Of a DNA stretch of 64,000 nt, positions 46,984 through 56,497 are shown in pieces. The position numbers and the translations under genes are program-made. This stretch comes from Afipia massiliensis. GTDB taxonomy: Bacteria; Pseudomonadota; Alphaproteobacteria; Rhizobiales; Xanthobacteraceae. A model generated the notes under the pieces. That model was given only the letters and a program-made list of their open reading frames with translations. It was not told the origin of the DNA and did not search any database. Every line of letters starts with the position of its first letter. Position 1 is the first letter of the stretch. The DNA lies in assembly GCF_001006325.2 (NCBI RefSeq), contig NZ_LBIA02000001.1, positions 1,117,501 to 1,181,500 of the forward strand. Direction: 5' to 3'.

Positions 46984-47291
46984 GAGGTGGAATCCTGACG
47001 GTGAATATCCTGCCATATCACGGTGTCGCGCGAATGATTCATTCGATTCATCTCGCACTTGCGAAGCAGGTCCGCGTCAAAGAACCGCAGGTAAATAGGG
47101 GTCAAAACAGGGCTCTAAGACGAAAGTCTATAAGGCCTCTTCCTGTCCCGTTGTTAGTTTTTTACCGGCTCCCAGACCGGCATCAAGATCGGTTGGGCCG
47201 CGGCAGCGGGGGGCGCCGCTTTTGATGGGATTGCATTCCCCTCGACAAAACCCGGCGCTCGCAGAGCCCGGTTTGGGGAGGATTGCAGCCC
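46984..47291. other. Divergent promoter region of the symporter operon
   Basis: About 300 bases separate the hypothetical gene (minus strand) from the DUF4212 gene (plus strand). I see no repeat, RNA gene or clear sigma-54 element. Activator sites for the neighbouring regulators would be expected here, but I cannot pick them out by eye. GGGGAGGA at 47276-47283 is the ribosome-binding site of the next gene. Confidence 0.5.
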
Positions 47292-47570
47292 ATGCCTCAC
47301 TCCGCAGATCTCAAGGAAAGAGAAGTCGCCCACTGGAGAAAGACCTCCCGCCTGATGTTCACGCATCTCGCGGTCTGGTTCTTCTTCGGATTTATCATCC
47401 ACATGTTCGTGATCCCGCTCAACAAGATCACGGTCCCAATCCTCAACTTCCCGCTCGGCTTCTACATGGCCGCGCAGGGCTCGCTGATCGTGTTCGTGGT
47501 CATGCTTTTCCTGTTCGCAAAGCAGCAGGACAAGATCGATCGCGAATTCGGCTTTGCCGAAGACGATTGA
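47292..47570 (+). CDS. DUF4212 small subunit of a sodium:solute symporter
   Basis: This protein of about 92 residues has two membrane helices and the family pattern HWRKTSRLM, FPLGFYMAAQGSLIVFVVMLF and a C-terminal KIDREFGF. DUF4212 proteins are encoded directly before large VC_2705-type sodium symporters and probably form a small subunit. The ATG at 47292 has GGGGAGGA 8 bases upstream and is preferred to the in-frame TTG at 47283. The large subunit starts 12 bases downstream. Confidence 0.9.
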   Translation: MPHSADLKEREVAHWRKTSRLMFTHLAVWFFFGFIIHMFVIPLNKITVPILNFPLGFYMAAQGSLIVFVVMLFLFAKQQDKIDREFGFAEDD

Positions 47571-47582
47571 GGGGAAACGAAC

Positions 47583-49565
47583 ATGTCCACGCAAACCGCT
47601 TCCAGCAGCAACTCGGATTTCATCAGGAATCTGGGGAAGATGTATGGCACCTACACCGGTGGCTTTATCGCGTTCATTATCCTTCTCGCGCTTCTCGAGC
47701 AGGCCGGCGTTCCGAACAAAATTCTTGGCTACCTGTTCGTGTTCTTCACACTTGCGGTTTACGCCATCATCGGCGTAATGACGCGAACGGCGGAAGTCTC
47801 CGAATACTACGTTGCAGGGCGGCGTGTGCCCGCCTTCTACAACGGCATGGCGACCGGCGCCGACTGGATGTCGGCGGCGTCCTTCGTCGGCATGGCCGGC
47901 ACTCTCTTCCTGCTTGGCTATGACGGCCTTGCCTGGGTGCTCGGCTGGACCGGCGGCTTCGTGCTGGTGTCAATCCTGATCGGACCTTACCTGCGCAAGT
48001 TCGGCGCCTATACCGTGCCTGACTTCCTGTCGTTCCGGTTCGGCGGCAACTTCGCGCGTTTCCTCGGGGTGGTCGTGCTCGTTTGCTGCTCCTTCACCTA
48101 TGTGACGGCACAGATCTACGGCACCGGACTGATCGCATCGCGATTCCTCGGCATGCAGTTTGAGGTTGCGGTGTTCGCCGGCCTCGTCGGCATCCTGCTT
48201 TGCGCGATGCTCGGCGGAATGCGCGCGGTCACCTGGACGCAAATCGCACAATACGTCGTGCTGATCATCGCGTATCTGACGCCGATCATAATCCTGTCCA
48301 CCCAGAAGTACGGGATTCCGATCCCGGAACTCACCTACGGTCAGGCGATCGCAGAAATCACGGCGCGCGAAAACCAGATGCTGCAAACGGGTCTTGCGAC
48401 GGCCGCAAGCCTCAAGCCGCACATTCAGCCGTTCATCAACTATAGCCCGCTGAACTTCTTTGCGATCATCTTCTGCATGATGGTCGGCACGGCCTCGCTT
48501 CCGCACATCCTGATGCGTTATTTCACCACCCCGTCGGTGCGTGAGGCGCGTCAGTCGGTCGCTTGGTCGCTGCTCTTCATCTTCCTGCTCTACTTCTCGG
48601 CGCCGGCTTATGCGGCGTTCTCGAAGCTGGAAGTTTATACCAACATCATCGGGCGGGATCTGACCGCGATCCGGCCTTGGCTCTTCCAGTGGGGAGAACT
48701 CGGGCTGATCCAGATCTGCGGCAAGAACGCCGCCAACATCGATGCCATCGTGGCCGCGTGCAAGGCCATTGCCGGTCATCCCGGGGTGGTCAGGTTGCAG
48801 GACTTCGTGATCAATACGGACGTGATCGTGCTCTCCACACCGGAGATCGCGGGACTTCCTTATGTGATCTCGGGCCTTGTGGCCGCCGGTGGCCTCGCCG
48901 CAGCGCTCTCCACCGCTGACGGACTCCTGCTCGCCATCGCCAACGCACTCAGCCACGACGTCTACTACAAGATGCTCGACCCCAACGCGCCGACGATCCG
49001 CCGGCTCACGGTGGCCCGAGTGCTCTTGTTCTTCGTCGCCGTGGCTTCTGCGGCGCTGGCTGCGACCAAACCGGGAGACATCCTGGCGATGGTGGGCTGG
49101 GCATTCTCGCTCGCGATGGCCGGTAATTTCCCGGCGCTTGTGATGGGGGTGTGGTGGAAACGCGCGACAGCGACAGGTGCGGTCTGCGGCATTATCGCCG
49201 GGTTCGGACTCTGCCTGTTCTACCTTGTGACCACCAGGTACTTCCCCGGTGCCGGCGTGGCATATTTCGGTATGTCCTCGCTGCTGAACCCCGTAACAGG
49301 TGCGCCAATAGTCGATATCGCAAAGGCCATGGCGCTACCGAATGCCATGGAAAGCTGGCCAACGCTGGCTCATCCCCTGGCCAACAAGGTCGGCTGGTTC
49401 AATCTCAACAACATCGCCTGCGGGTTGTTGGGAATGCCGCTCGGCTTCCTGGTCATCTACGTCGTTAGCCTGATGGGCAAGGAACCGTCGAAGGAGATGC
49501 AGGCCTTCGTCGATGAAATCCGCAGACCACGCGGTGAGACGGTCCTCAAGGAAAAAACCACCTGA
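47583..49565 (+). CDS. Sodium:solute symporter, VC_2705/ActP-like large subunit
   Basis: This 660-residue protein has about 13 membrane helices of the SSS family. It includes SEYYVAGRRVPAFYNGMATGADWMSAASFVGMAG near the start and ISGLVAAGGLAAALSTADGLLL with the sodium-site serines. An extended loop (about 350-430) interrupts the membrane core. Related proteins carry acetate or other short-chain carboxylates. The substrate here is inferred from family and from the adjacent CrbS/R-like regulators. GAGGGGAAA precedes the ATG. Confidence 0.92.
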   Translation: MSTQTASSSNSDFIRNLGKMYGTYTGGFIAFIILLALLEQAGVPNKILGYLFVFFTLAVYAIIGVMTRTAEVSEYYVAGRRVPAFYNGMATGADWMSAASFVGMAGTLFLLGYDGLAWVLGWTGGFVLVSILIGPYLRKFGAYTVPDFLSFRFGGNFARFLGVVVLVCCSFTYVTAQIYGTGLIASRFLGMQFEVAVFAGLVGILLCAMLGGMRAVTWTQIAQYVVLIIAYLTPIIILSTQKYGIPIPELTYGQAIAEITARENQMLQTGLATAASLKPHIQPFINYSPLNFFAIIFCMMVGTASLPHILMRYFTTPSVREARQSVAWSLLFIFLLYFSAPAYAAFSKLEVYTNIIGRDLTAIRPWLFQWGELGLIQICGKNAANIDAIVAACKAIAGHPGVVRLQDFVINTDVIVLSTPEIAGLPYVISGLVAAGGLAAALSTADGLLLAIANALSHDVYYKMLDPNAPTIRRLTVARVLLFFVAVASAALAATKPGDILAMVGWAFSLAMAGNFPALVMGVWWKRATATGAVCGIIAGFGLCLFYLVTTRYFPGAGVAYFGMSSLLNPVTGAPIVDIAKAMALPNAMESWPTLAHPLANKVGWFNLNNIACGLLGMPLGFLVIYVVSLMGKEPSKEMQAFVDEIRRPRGETVLKEKTT

Positions 49566-49587
49566 CGCACCACTCCTGATCTCTGGA

Positions 49588-49615
49588 AACGGGGCCCTTT
49601 CGGGCCCCGTTTTGT
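49588..49615 (+). terminator. Rho-independent terminator of the symporter operon
   Basis: CGGGGCCC-TTTC-GGGCCCCG forms a perfect 8-bp GC-rich stem followed by TTTT, 25 bases after the symporter stop. Confidence 0.85.
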
Positions 49616-49773
49616 CGAGACGATAGCTTCGGACTTGCCGTCGATCCCGGCGCTTGTCATCCTGTGACAATGCCGCTCCTGAAACCGAAACGACGCAGGC
49701 AAAAGTTTCTCTTGTCGACGATTGGGTGCGCAATCTCCGCACGTTGAGACATGTACTCCGGGGGCCCATATCC

Positions 49774-50094
49774 GTGGACATAGCGACATCCTTTGCCAGC
49801 TACTGGTATTTTCACATCCCGAATTTCATTCTGGCGGCATTGATGTACACGATGCTCGGCCGGGTTTTACTCAGCCTGATGGTTGACCCCGACTCGCCGA
49901 ACTATATTTGGCGGTTTTTCTGCAGAATCACCGATCCGGTGATTGCGGCGGTTGCGATCGTGACCCCCAAGGTCACGGCGCCGGTGGTCCGCTGGCTGTT
50001 TGGATTCGTCTGGCTGTTCTGGATTCGCGTCGGTTTCCACTACACATTGCTGGTGCTCAATCTCGCCCCCCGAGCCGCGGGAGCAGCGTCATGA
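49774..50094 (+). CDS. YggT-like small membrane protein
   Basis: From the GTG at 49774 (GGGGG upstream) the protein has about 106 residues and two or three hydrophobic segments: FILAALMYTMLGRVLLSLM, VIAAVAIVTPKVTAPVV and WLFGFVWLFWIRVGF. An in-frame TTG at 49654 would add 40 hydrophilic residues. It resembles YggT-type membrane proteins, whose role is poorly known. The last base pairs overlap the next start. Confidence 0.65.
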   Translation: MDIATSFASYWYFHIPNFILAALMYTMLGRVLLSLMVDPDSPNYIWRFFCRITDPVIAAVAIVTPKVTAPVVRWLFGFVWLFWIRVGFHYTLLVLNLAPRAAGAAS

Positions 50095-50414
50095 GCCGCA
50101 ACTTCTATTTTATCGGCATCGCCTTTTTCGGCATGATCAACGGCATCTTTAATCAGCTCTGGCTGATCTTCGCGCTGCTTTACGTGCAGCCCTTCGTGGG
50201 ACCGCTATTGTTCGGAAGCCTGCCGCTGACGCTGATGTTCGCATCCCTGATGGTTTCGACCGCCACCGTCATTCTTGGCGGCATTCCGGCGGCGGTTTAC
50301 GAACGCGTCACCGGTGCCGCGGAGTCGAACGATGCGTCGCTCTGGATATGGCTCGCCGGAACCGCGCTGCTGACGCTGCCGGCCGTCGGCAACTTCGTCA
50401 AGATCGGCTTGTAG
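50091..50414 (+). CDS. Small integral membrane protein
   Basis: This 107-residue protein has three hydrophobic segments (about 5-35, 38-62 and 84-103). Its ATG overlaps the stop of the upstream membrane-protein gene by 4 bases, so the two form a coupled pair. No family that I can name. Confidence 0.7.
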   Translation: MSRNFYFIGIAFFGMINGIFNQLWLIFALLYVQPFVGPLLFGSLPLTLMFASLMVSTATVILGGIPAAVYERVTGAAESNDASLWIWLAGTALLTLPAVGNFVKIGL

Positions 50415-50524
50415 ACAGCATCGCGCAGAGTAAGGTGGGCGCGATCTGACTTGACGATACGCTTGAACGCGCGATGCAGGTGCCCAGTTGACTGACGTTG
50501 CCGGTCGTTCATGGAGTAACGACA

Positions 50525-50893
50525 ATGGAGGAAATGCGCCGCATCGCCTTTGAAACGGTGCTGCGCGCCTGCGGTTTCGCATCCCTCGCCATTTTCTGCG
50601 TCATGATCGGCCTGTCTTTCCTGCCGCGATCCGCATTTCAGGCCGGCGGATTTCTCAGCATGGTGATGACCCTCGTCCTTGTCCTGAAGGCGCACGAAGC
50701 CCAGACCAAGGACCATCGCCGGACCGAGATGTGGCTCTATTTATCTGAGGAAAACCGTCCGCCGGCGGCCCACGCGCAGCGGACGATCGCAGCCTTGATG
50801 CGCGAGACCTATTTGCTGTTTGCGCGCTGGACTGCACTCGTCAGCATTGCGATGTGGACGATCGCACTGCTCTTTTCGATCTTCGGCCTCTAG
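50525..50893 (+). CDS. Small membrane protein
   Basis: From the ATG at 50525 the protein has 122 residues, with hydrophobic segments at about 14-31, 38-55 and 100-120 separated by a charged loop with RRTEMWLYLSEE. I recall similar small inner-membrane proteins in rhizobia without known function. It is separate from the pair upstream. Confidence 0.7.
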   Translation: MEEMRRIAFETVLRACGFASLAIFCVMIGLSFLPRSAFQAGGFLSMVMTLVLVLKAHEAQTKDHRRTEMWLYLSEENRPPAAHAQRTIAALMRETYLLFARWTALVSIAMWTIALLFSIFGL

Positions 50894-51094
50894 CTCCGAG
50901 CCCACCCGCCCCGCAGGAATGACATTTGTGCGACGCGAAAAGCCCTTCACCCGCCTTTGGTCGTGAGCCGAAAGTCCAATAGGGCGAGGTTTCACGCCGA
51001 TGTTACCTTGGTGCGAACTTCTCGCGCTTATGAGCCGGCCAAAGAACGGCGCGCAGAGGCGATTTTATCAGCAACGTTTTTGGGGAGCATCGAA

Positions 51095-52759
51095 ATGGCC
51101 ACCATCACTACAACCTCGCCGCGGACGGGCGGCATGACGAAGGACGAACGTTTCGTCATCTTCGCGTCATCGCTCGGCACCGTCTTTGAATGGTACGACT
51201 TCTACCTTTACGGCTCGCTGGCCGCGATCATCGGCGCGCAGTTCTTCAGCGCCTATCCGCCAGCCACCCGCGACATCTTCGCGCTGCTCGCATTCGCCGC
51301 AGGGTTCCTGGTTCGCCCGTTCGGCGCCATCGTGTTCGGGCGCATCGGCGACATCGTCGGCCGCAAGTACACCTTCCTCGTCACCATCCTCATCATGGGC
51401 CTGTCGACCTTCATCGTCGGCCTGCTCCCGAACGCAGCCACCATCGGCATCGCAGCTCCGATCATTCTGATCATCCTGCGCCTGCTGCAGGGCCTCGCGC
51501 TCGGCGGCGAGTACGGCGGTGCGGCCACCTACGTCGCGGAGCACTCGCCTCCCGGCAAGCGCGGCTACTACACCTCGTTCATTCAGACCACCGCCACACT
51601 CGGCCTGTTCCTGTCGCTGCTGGTCATCCTCTTCACTCGCACGATTTTGGGCGAAGCCGCGTTCGCGGATTGGGGCTGGCGCATTCCGTTCCTGCTCTCC
51701 GTCGCGCTGCTCGGCGTCTCGGTCGTGATCCGGCTGAAGCTGAATGAATCGCCTGTGTTCCAGAAGATGAAGGACGAGGGCAAGGGCTCGAAGGCCCCGC
51801 TGACTGAATCCTTCGCGCGCTGGAGCAACGCCAAGATCGTGCTGATCGCACTGTTCGGCGGCGTGATGGGCCAGGGCGTGGTCTGGTACACCGGCCAGTT
51901 CTACGCGCTGTTCTTCCTGCAATCGATTCTGCAGGTCGACGGTTACACGGCGAACCTGCTGATTGCATGGTCGCTGCTGCTGGGCACCGGCTTCTTCATC
52001 GTGTTCGGCGCGCTGTCGGACAAGATCGGCCGCAAACCTATCATCCTCGCGGGCTGCCTGATCGCGGCTCTCACCTTCTTCCCGATTTTCCGCATGATCT
52101 CGACCAACGCCAACCCGCAGTTGGAAAAGGCCATCGAGACGGTGAAGGTGTCGGTTGTTGCCGATCCGAAGGGCTGCGGTGACTTGTTCAATCCGGTCGG
52201 AACCCGCGTGTTCACTGCACCTTGCGACCTTGCCCGCGACTTCCTCGCGAAGTCCTCGGTCAAGTATGACACCGTTGCTGGTCCCGCCGGTTCGCCGGTG
52301 AAGATCTCGATCAATGGCACTGAGGTGCCTTACACCAAGCCGGCAGACTCGAATGCCGGCGCGACCGCTGCCCTCCAGGCGGCCGGTTATCCAAAGCGCG
52401 GCGCCAACCCGACGCTTGTGAAGATGTCGCATCCATTCGATATCTTCCGGCCGCAGGTTGCCGCCATCATCGGCCTGCTGTTCGTCCTCGTGCTCTTCGT
52501 CACGATGGTGTACGGCCCGATCGCCGCGATGCTGGTCGAATTGTTCCCGACCAAGATCCGGTACACGTCGATGTCGCTGCCCTATCATATCGGCAACGGC
52601 TGGTTCGGCGGTCTGTTGCCCGCGACATCGTTCGCGATCGTGGCATCGACCGGCGATATCTACTCGGGTCTCTGGTATCCGGTGATCTTCGCATTGATCA
52701 CCGTGGTGGTCGGCTTCTTCTTCCTGCCGGAAACCAAGGACGTCGACATCACCAAGTAA
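51095..52759 (+). CDS. MFS transporter, metabolite:H+ symporter (MHS) family
   Basis: From the ATG at 51095 (GGGAG upstream) the protein has 554 residues. The MHS signature is clear: FEWYDFYLYG near the start, GRIGDIVGRK in the second loop, and GLALGGEYGGAATYVAEH. It has 12 predicted helices. A hydrophilic insertion of about 100 residues (about 345-445) lies between two C-terminal-half helices and contains two Cys residues. Substrates of related proteins include organic acids and osmolytes. Confidence 0.9.
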   Translation: MATITTTSPRTGGMTKDERFVIFASSLGTVFEWYDFYLYGSLAAIIGAQFFSAYPPATRDIFALLAFAAGFLVRPFGAIVFGRIGDIVGRKYTFLVTILIMGLSTFIVGLLPNAATIGIAAPIILIILRLLQGLALGGEYGGAATYVAEHSPPGKRGYYTSFIQTTATLGLFLSLLVILFTRTILGEAAFADWGWRIPFLLSVALLGVSVVIRLKLNESPVFQKMKDEGKGSKAPLTESFARWSNAKIVLIALFGGVMGQGVVWYTGQFYALFFLQSILQVDGYTANLLIAWSLLLGTGFFIVFGALSDKIGRKPIILAGCLIAALTFFPIFRMISTNANPQLEKAIETVKVSVVADPKGCGDLFNPVGTRVFTAPCDLARDFLAKSSVKYDTVAGPAGSPVKISINGTEVPYTKPADSNAGATAALQAAGYPKRGANPTLVKMSHPFDIFRPQVAAIIGLLFVLVLFVTMVYGPIAAMLVELFPTKIRYTSMSLPYHIGNGWFGGLLPATSFAIVASTGDIYSGLWYPVIFALITVVVGFFFLPETKDVDITK

Positions 52760-52806
52760 AGATCGAAGGTCAGGCGGCACGCTCCGCCTGATCCTCCATC
52801 CAAACA

Positions 52807-52841
52807 CATCGGCCGCGGATCGCTCCGCGGCCGATTTTTTG
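52807..52841 (+). terminator. Rho-independent terminator after the MFS gene
   Basis: ATCGGCCGCGGA-TCGC-TCCGCGGCCGAT forms a 12-bp perfect stem followed by TTTTTT. It follows the MFS stop by about 50 bases. Confidence 0.9.
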
Positions 52842-52859
52842 TTTTGAGTTGCAGTTCGC

Positions 52860-53402
52860 TCAGATCTCGGACAACCGCTTCTGCAGACGGACCGCCATCT
52901 CGATCAGGCGATCCCAGACGCGATCGATCAGCGCCAGCAGCTTTTCGTGCTCGGGCGGCAGTTGCAGCTCGACCTTCCTGTCGGGCGACGCCTTGCTGTC
53001 TGGCGACGCCTGCGCGCTCTTCCTGGAATCTTCCTTGGCAAGCGGCGTATCGGTCTTGCCGGTCACGGTGTCGCGCTGGGCCAGTTGCTCACGCAGGTTC
53101 TTGTTGTCGGTCTGAAGCCGGCCGATCTCGGTGTCGAGCGCGGCCCGCTCATCCGGCACCAGCCGGCAGATCCAGCCGTTCTTGTTGGTGCAGATCGACA
53201 CCACACCGTTGCGGGTATCGAGCCGCAGGAATCCGTCCGTGACCGGCGACAGCGTGTATCGGCCATTCTCAGTGTCGGGGGCAGACTGGGCGCGCGCGCC
53301 GTGACCCAGCGTCAGCGACGCCGCCAACGCCATCGCGGCAAAACCGGTTCGGCGGATCGCCGCCCTTACGAAAGCCTCACCGGTTATCTTATCTGAACAC
53401 AT
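52860..53402 (-). CDS. Exported coiled-coil protein
   Basis: From the ATG at 53402 the protein has about 180 residues. A signal peptide (about 15-40, cut near GARAQS) leads to a small domain with GFLRLDTRNG, SICTNKNGWICRLV and two cysteines, then a coiled coil (about 87-108), a charged linker and a C-terminal helix. I cannot name the family beyond a conserved rhizobial envelope protein. It converges with the MFS gene. Confidence 0.7.
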   Translation of the reverse strand: MCSDKITGEAFVRAAIRRTGFAAMALAASLTLGHGARAQSAPDTENGRYTLSPVTDGFLRLDTRNGVVSICTNKNGWICRLVPDERAALDTEIGRLQTDNKNLREQLAQRDTVTGKTDTPLAKEDSRKSAQASPDSKASPDRKVELQLPPEHEKLLALIDRVWDRLIEMAVRLQKRLSEI

Positions 53403-53440
53403 GGGCTCGGCCCTCCCGCGCAATCGCCCCTGTCTTCGTC

Positions 53441-54064
53441 TCAGACGTTAGAGGTGTAGGCCTTGCGACCGGATTTCAACGCGTCCGCAAGCAATTCGAT
53501 CCGGTCCTGCCCCCAGAAAACCTCGCCATCGAGAACCCAGGCCGGCGAACCGAACACACCGGCCTCAATCGCATCCTGACGGTTCTGGTCGTAAACCGCG
53601 CCGACTTCGTTCGACGCCGCGTGCGCCACGATGCTGGCGCCCGGCAGCCCCGCCTCGTCGGCCAGCCGCGCGACAGTGGCCGCGTCGGCAAGATCGAGCT
53701 GCTGCTCCCAGACGCCGATGAAGGCGCGGCGCAGAAACGGTTCGGGGTTCAATCCCGCCGCCATCGCAGCGATCACGGCGCCATCCGCAAGCCGCACATT
53801 GAACGGCCAGTGCTTCGGCTGGATGTGGAAATTCAGCCCACGCTTCTCGCGCCAGCGCTGCATTTCCATGAAGCGGTAGCGCTGCCGCGCCGGATGCCGC
53901 TTCGCCAGCGGCAAGCCGCCGGTCTCGGAGAACAGATCGACGAGGACGACCGGCTTGTAGTTGACCTTCAACTGATGCGCGGCCGCGAGGTCCTGAAACA
54001 AGGCATGGCCGATGTAAGCCCATGGCGACTGGATGGAAAAATAATAGTCAATCTGGCGCGCCAT
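53441..54064 (-). CDS. 2-hydroxychromene-2-carboxylate isomerase/DsbA-fold protein
   Basis: This 207-residue protein has a thioredoxin-like (DsbA/GST kappa-type) fold. The active-site region is YYFSIQSPWAYIGHALFQDL (Ser instead of Cys-x-x-Cys), followed by YKPVVLVDLFSETGGLPL and the C-terminal GVFGSPAWVLDGEVFWGQDR. The family isomerises 2-hydroxychromene-2-carboxylate in naphthalene breakdown and includes glutathione-dependent relatives. No aromatic-degradation genes are nearby, so the substrate is open. Confidence 0.88.
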   Translation of the reverse strand: MARQIDYYFSIQSPWAYIGHALFQDLAAAHQLKVNYKPVVLVDLFSETGGLPLAKRHPARQRYRFMEMQRWREKRGLNFHIQPKHWPFNVRLADGAVIAAMAAGLNPEPFLRRAFIGVWEQQLDLADAATVARLADEAGLPGASIVAHAASNEVGAVYDQNRQDAIEAGVFGSPAWVLDGEVFWGQDRIELLADALKSGRKAYTSNV

Positions 54065-54342
54065 CGGTCCTCCGGCTGCACGATTTCAGGATGTTCCGGT
54101 GATATCACAACCCTGCCAAACCGCAGCAGGAGGCGCCACATTGTGTGTCACGATTATCGCAGTGCGGCGAGTGCGCGCAGCGGTTGGATTTTTTCTTCGA
54201 TTTCATAAATTATTTCAATGTGATACCTGTCAATCAGGCAATCTTGACTTGCTCGTATGCCGTCAGTATGGTCCGCGCGGTTTCCGTGGGTGGCGGGGCG
54301 TTTTTCTCTGAAATCGCGCGACGGGGGTGGGTGTCGACAGCA
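54065..54342. other. Promoter region of the ATP synthase Fo operon
   Basis: Nearly 280 bases separate the isomerase start from atpI. I see no repeat or RNA gene. The region should hold the divergent promoters, but no conserved box stands out. Confidence 0.45.
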
Positions 54343-54726
54343 ATGGCGAACGGCACGCACAACAACGGTCGCGGCGAGGGGGAACGAGACAAACCGCCTG
54401 CCGACGAAGCTGCGCTCTCCGCAAGGCTCGACCGTCTGAATCATCGGCTTTCCGACATCCGGAAAGATCGCAAGAACCAGACAGATCAGTCAGGAAGCGG
54501 GGCAGCCTCCGCCAACGCATCAGCGATGGCCCGGGGGTTTCGCCTCTCCTCCGAATTGATTGCAGGTGTCGTTGTCGGAGCGGTCATTGGCTGGGGCATC
54601 GACCGTCTCTTGTCGACTTCCCCCTGGGGTCTGATCGTGTTTTTTCTGCTTGGCTTCACCGCCGGCGTGATCAACGTGATGCGGGCAGCCGGCGTCGCAA
54701 ACCGCGATGCGTCCGATCGCTCCTGA
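54343..54726 (+). CDS. atpI: ATP synthase protein I
   Basis: From the ATG at 54343 the protein has 127 residues. It has a charged N-terminal region (1-65), then two membrane helices (about 68-88 and 95-115; GVVVGAVIGWGIDRLL, PWGLIVFFLLGFTAGVINVMR). AtpI assists assembly of the c-ring and is the first gene of the Fo operon in alphaproteobacteria. An in-frame GTG at 54331 is also possible. It lies 102 bases before atpB. Confidence 0.88.
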   Translation: MANGTHNNGRGEGERDKPPADEAALSARLDRLNHRLSDIRKDRKNQTDQSGSGAASANASAMARGFRLSSELIAGVVVGAVIGWGIDRLLSTSPWGLIVFFLLGFTAGVINVMRAAGVANRDASDRS

Positions 54727-54828
54727 CAGGCTCCCGCGACCGGTCCTGGGAAACGCTTGGAATTTCAAGCCAGCTCGCTGGCGGGTGTTACTGTCCGGCA
54801 CGCCGGCAAAGATGAAAGACGAACGTGG

Positions 54829-55578
54829 ATGGCCGATCCGATCCATCAATTTGAGATCCACAAGATCTTCTCGCTGGGCCACATCGGCGGACAGGAGATC
54901 GCGTTCACCAACTCATCGGCCTACATGTTCGGCGCGGTTGCCGTCGTCTCATTGCTGATGATCGGCGGCAGCGCCGGACGCCACCTGGTCCCCACCCGTT
55001 TCCAGTCGGTCGCGGAACTGTCCTATGAATTCGTCGGGAACACGCTGAGAGAAAGCGTCGGCGACGAAGGCATGAAGTTCTTCCCCTTCGTGTTCTCGCT
55101 GTTCATGTTCATCCTGACCGCGAACATGATCGGCATCATTCCCTACACCTTCACCGTGACCAGCCACCTCATCGTGACGCTGGCGCTGGCGCTGATGGTG
55201 TTCCTGACCGTGCTGCTCTACGGCCTCTACAAGAACGGCTTCAAATTCTTCAAGCTGTTCGTGCCCAGTGGCATTCCGCTTTATATCCTGCCGCTCATCA
55301 TGGTGATCGAGGTGATCTCGTTCCTGTCGCGGCCGGTGTCCCACTCCGTGCGTCTGTTCGCGAACATGCTGGCAGGTCACATCACCCTCAAGGTGTTTGC
55401 GGGATTCGTAACGTCGCTGAGCGCGCTCGGCGCTGTGGGCATCTTCGGTTCGATATTGCCGCTGGCGATGACGACCGCGCTCACCGGCCTCGAAATTCTC
55501 GTGGCTTTCCTGCAGGCCTACGTCTTCACCATCCTGACCTGCATCTACCTCAACGACGCACTTCATCCCGGACACTGA
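54829..55578 (+). CDS. atpB: ATP synthase Fo subunit a
   Basis: Subunit a forms the proton half-channels facing the c-ring. The 249-residue protein has six membrane segments and the essential Arg in [11 protein letters not shown]. The ATG at 54829 ([11 protein letters not shown]) is the typical start; the longer open frame from 54757 lacks support. It is followed by the c subunit after 63 bases. Confidence 0.95.
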   Translation: MADPIHQFEIHKIFSLGHIGGQEIAFTNSSAYMFGAVAVVSLLMIGGSAGRHLVPTRFQSVAELSYEFVGNTLRESVGDEGMKFFPFVFSLFMFILTANMIGIIPYTFTVTSHLIVTLALALMVFLTVLLYGLYKNGFKFFKLFVPSGIPLYILPLIMVIEVISFLSRPVSHSVRLFANMLAGHITLKVFAGFVTSLSALGAVGIFGSILPLAMTTALTGLEILVAFLQAYVFTILTCIYLNDALHPGH

Positions 55579-55641
55579 CTTCAGACACTGGCCGGATTTC
55601 ACTCATCCACTGACACCAACATCCCAAGAAGGAGTTTCACC

Positions 55642-55869
55642 ATGGATCCAGTTGCAGCAAAGTACATCGGCGCCGGCATCGCTTGTCTCGGCATGGGCGG
55701 CGCAGGTATCGGCGTCGGCATGATCTTCAGCCAGTTCCTCAACGGCGCGCTTCGCAACCCGTCGGCCTCGCAGGGCCAGTTCGCTAACCTGATTTTCGGC
55801 TTCGCCGTGACGGAAGCGCTCGGCATCTTCTCGCTGCTCGTCGCGCTGCTGCTGCTGTTCGCCGTCTGA
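55642..55869 (+). CDS. atpE: ATP synthase Fo subunit c
   Basis: This 75-residue hairpin of two membrane helices carries the ring motif [11 protein letters not shown] in helix one, the loop LRNPSA and the proton-binding Glu in AVTEALGIF in helix two. AAGGAG lies before the ATG. A single c gene is usual here. Confidence 0.97.
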   Translation: MDPVAAKYIGAGIACLGMGGAGIGVGMIFSQFLNGALRNPSASQGQFANLIFGFAVTEALGIFSLLVALLLLFAV

Positions 55870-55934
55870 TTTCAGATGATGCGTACGCCGCGGGGCCGTT
55901 AACGCACCGCGGCTGACGCCAACAGGAGACGCTC

Positions 55935-56492
55935 ATGGCGACGGGTCAGGGCACTGCAAAGGGCACGACCGCCCACACCGCGGCAGACGGACATGGCAAG
56001 GCGGGGTTTCCGCCTTTCCAGAAGGAGACGTTTGCCTCGCAGCTGGTGTCGTTCGCGATCGCCTTTGCGTTGCTTTACTTCATTGTGTCGAAGTTCGCGC
56101 TTCCGCGCGTCGGCGGCATTATCACGAACCGCGAAGGCGTGATCGAAAACGATCTCGCCGAGGCGCAGAAGCTGAAAGACGAGTCCGATCAGGCTCTGAA
56201 GGCTTATGAAACCGAGCTTGCCGATGCGCGGGCGCGGGCTCAGGCCATCGGATCCGAGACACGCGACAAGCTGAACGCGCAGGCCGAAAGCGACCGCAAG
56301 GCGCTGGAGACCAGCCTCGCAGCCAAGCTGGCCGATGCCGAAAAGACCATTGCCTCAACGCGCGCAACCGCGATGGGCAATGTCCGTTCGATCGCATCGG
56401 ACGCGGCAACGGCTATCGTTCAGCGTCTCACCGGCATTGCGCCCGACAGCAAAGCTGTCGATAGCGCCGTCGATGCGTCCTTGAAGGGATAA
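55935..56492 (+). CDS. atpG: ATP synthase Fo subunit b'
   Basis: This 185-residue protein is the first of two b-type stator subunits, as in photosynthetic and related alphaproteobacteria. A membrane helix (about 40-58; [16 protein letters not shown]) is followed by a long dimerising coiled coil. It pairs with the b subunit encoded 5 bases downstream. Confidence 0.92.
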   Translation: MATGQGTAKGTTAHTAADGHGKAGFPPFQKETFASQLVSFAIAFALLYFIVSKFALPRVGGIITNREGVIENDLAEAQKLKDESDQALKAYETELADARARAQAIGSETRDKLNAQAESDRKALETSLAAKLADAEKTIASTRATAMGNVRSIASDAATAIVQRLTGIAPDSKAVDSAVDASLKG

Positions 56493-56497
56493 CGACG

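Noticed and set aside
51167-52807. Long minus-strand open frame opposite the MHS transporter
   Set aside because: Antisense shadow with highly charged content and no domain.
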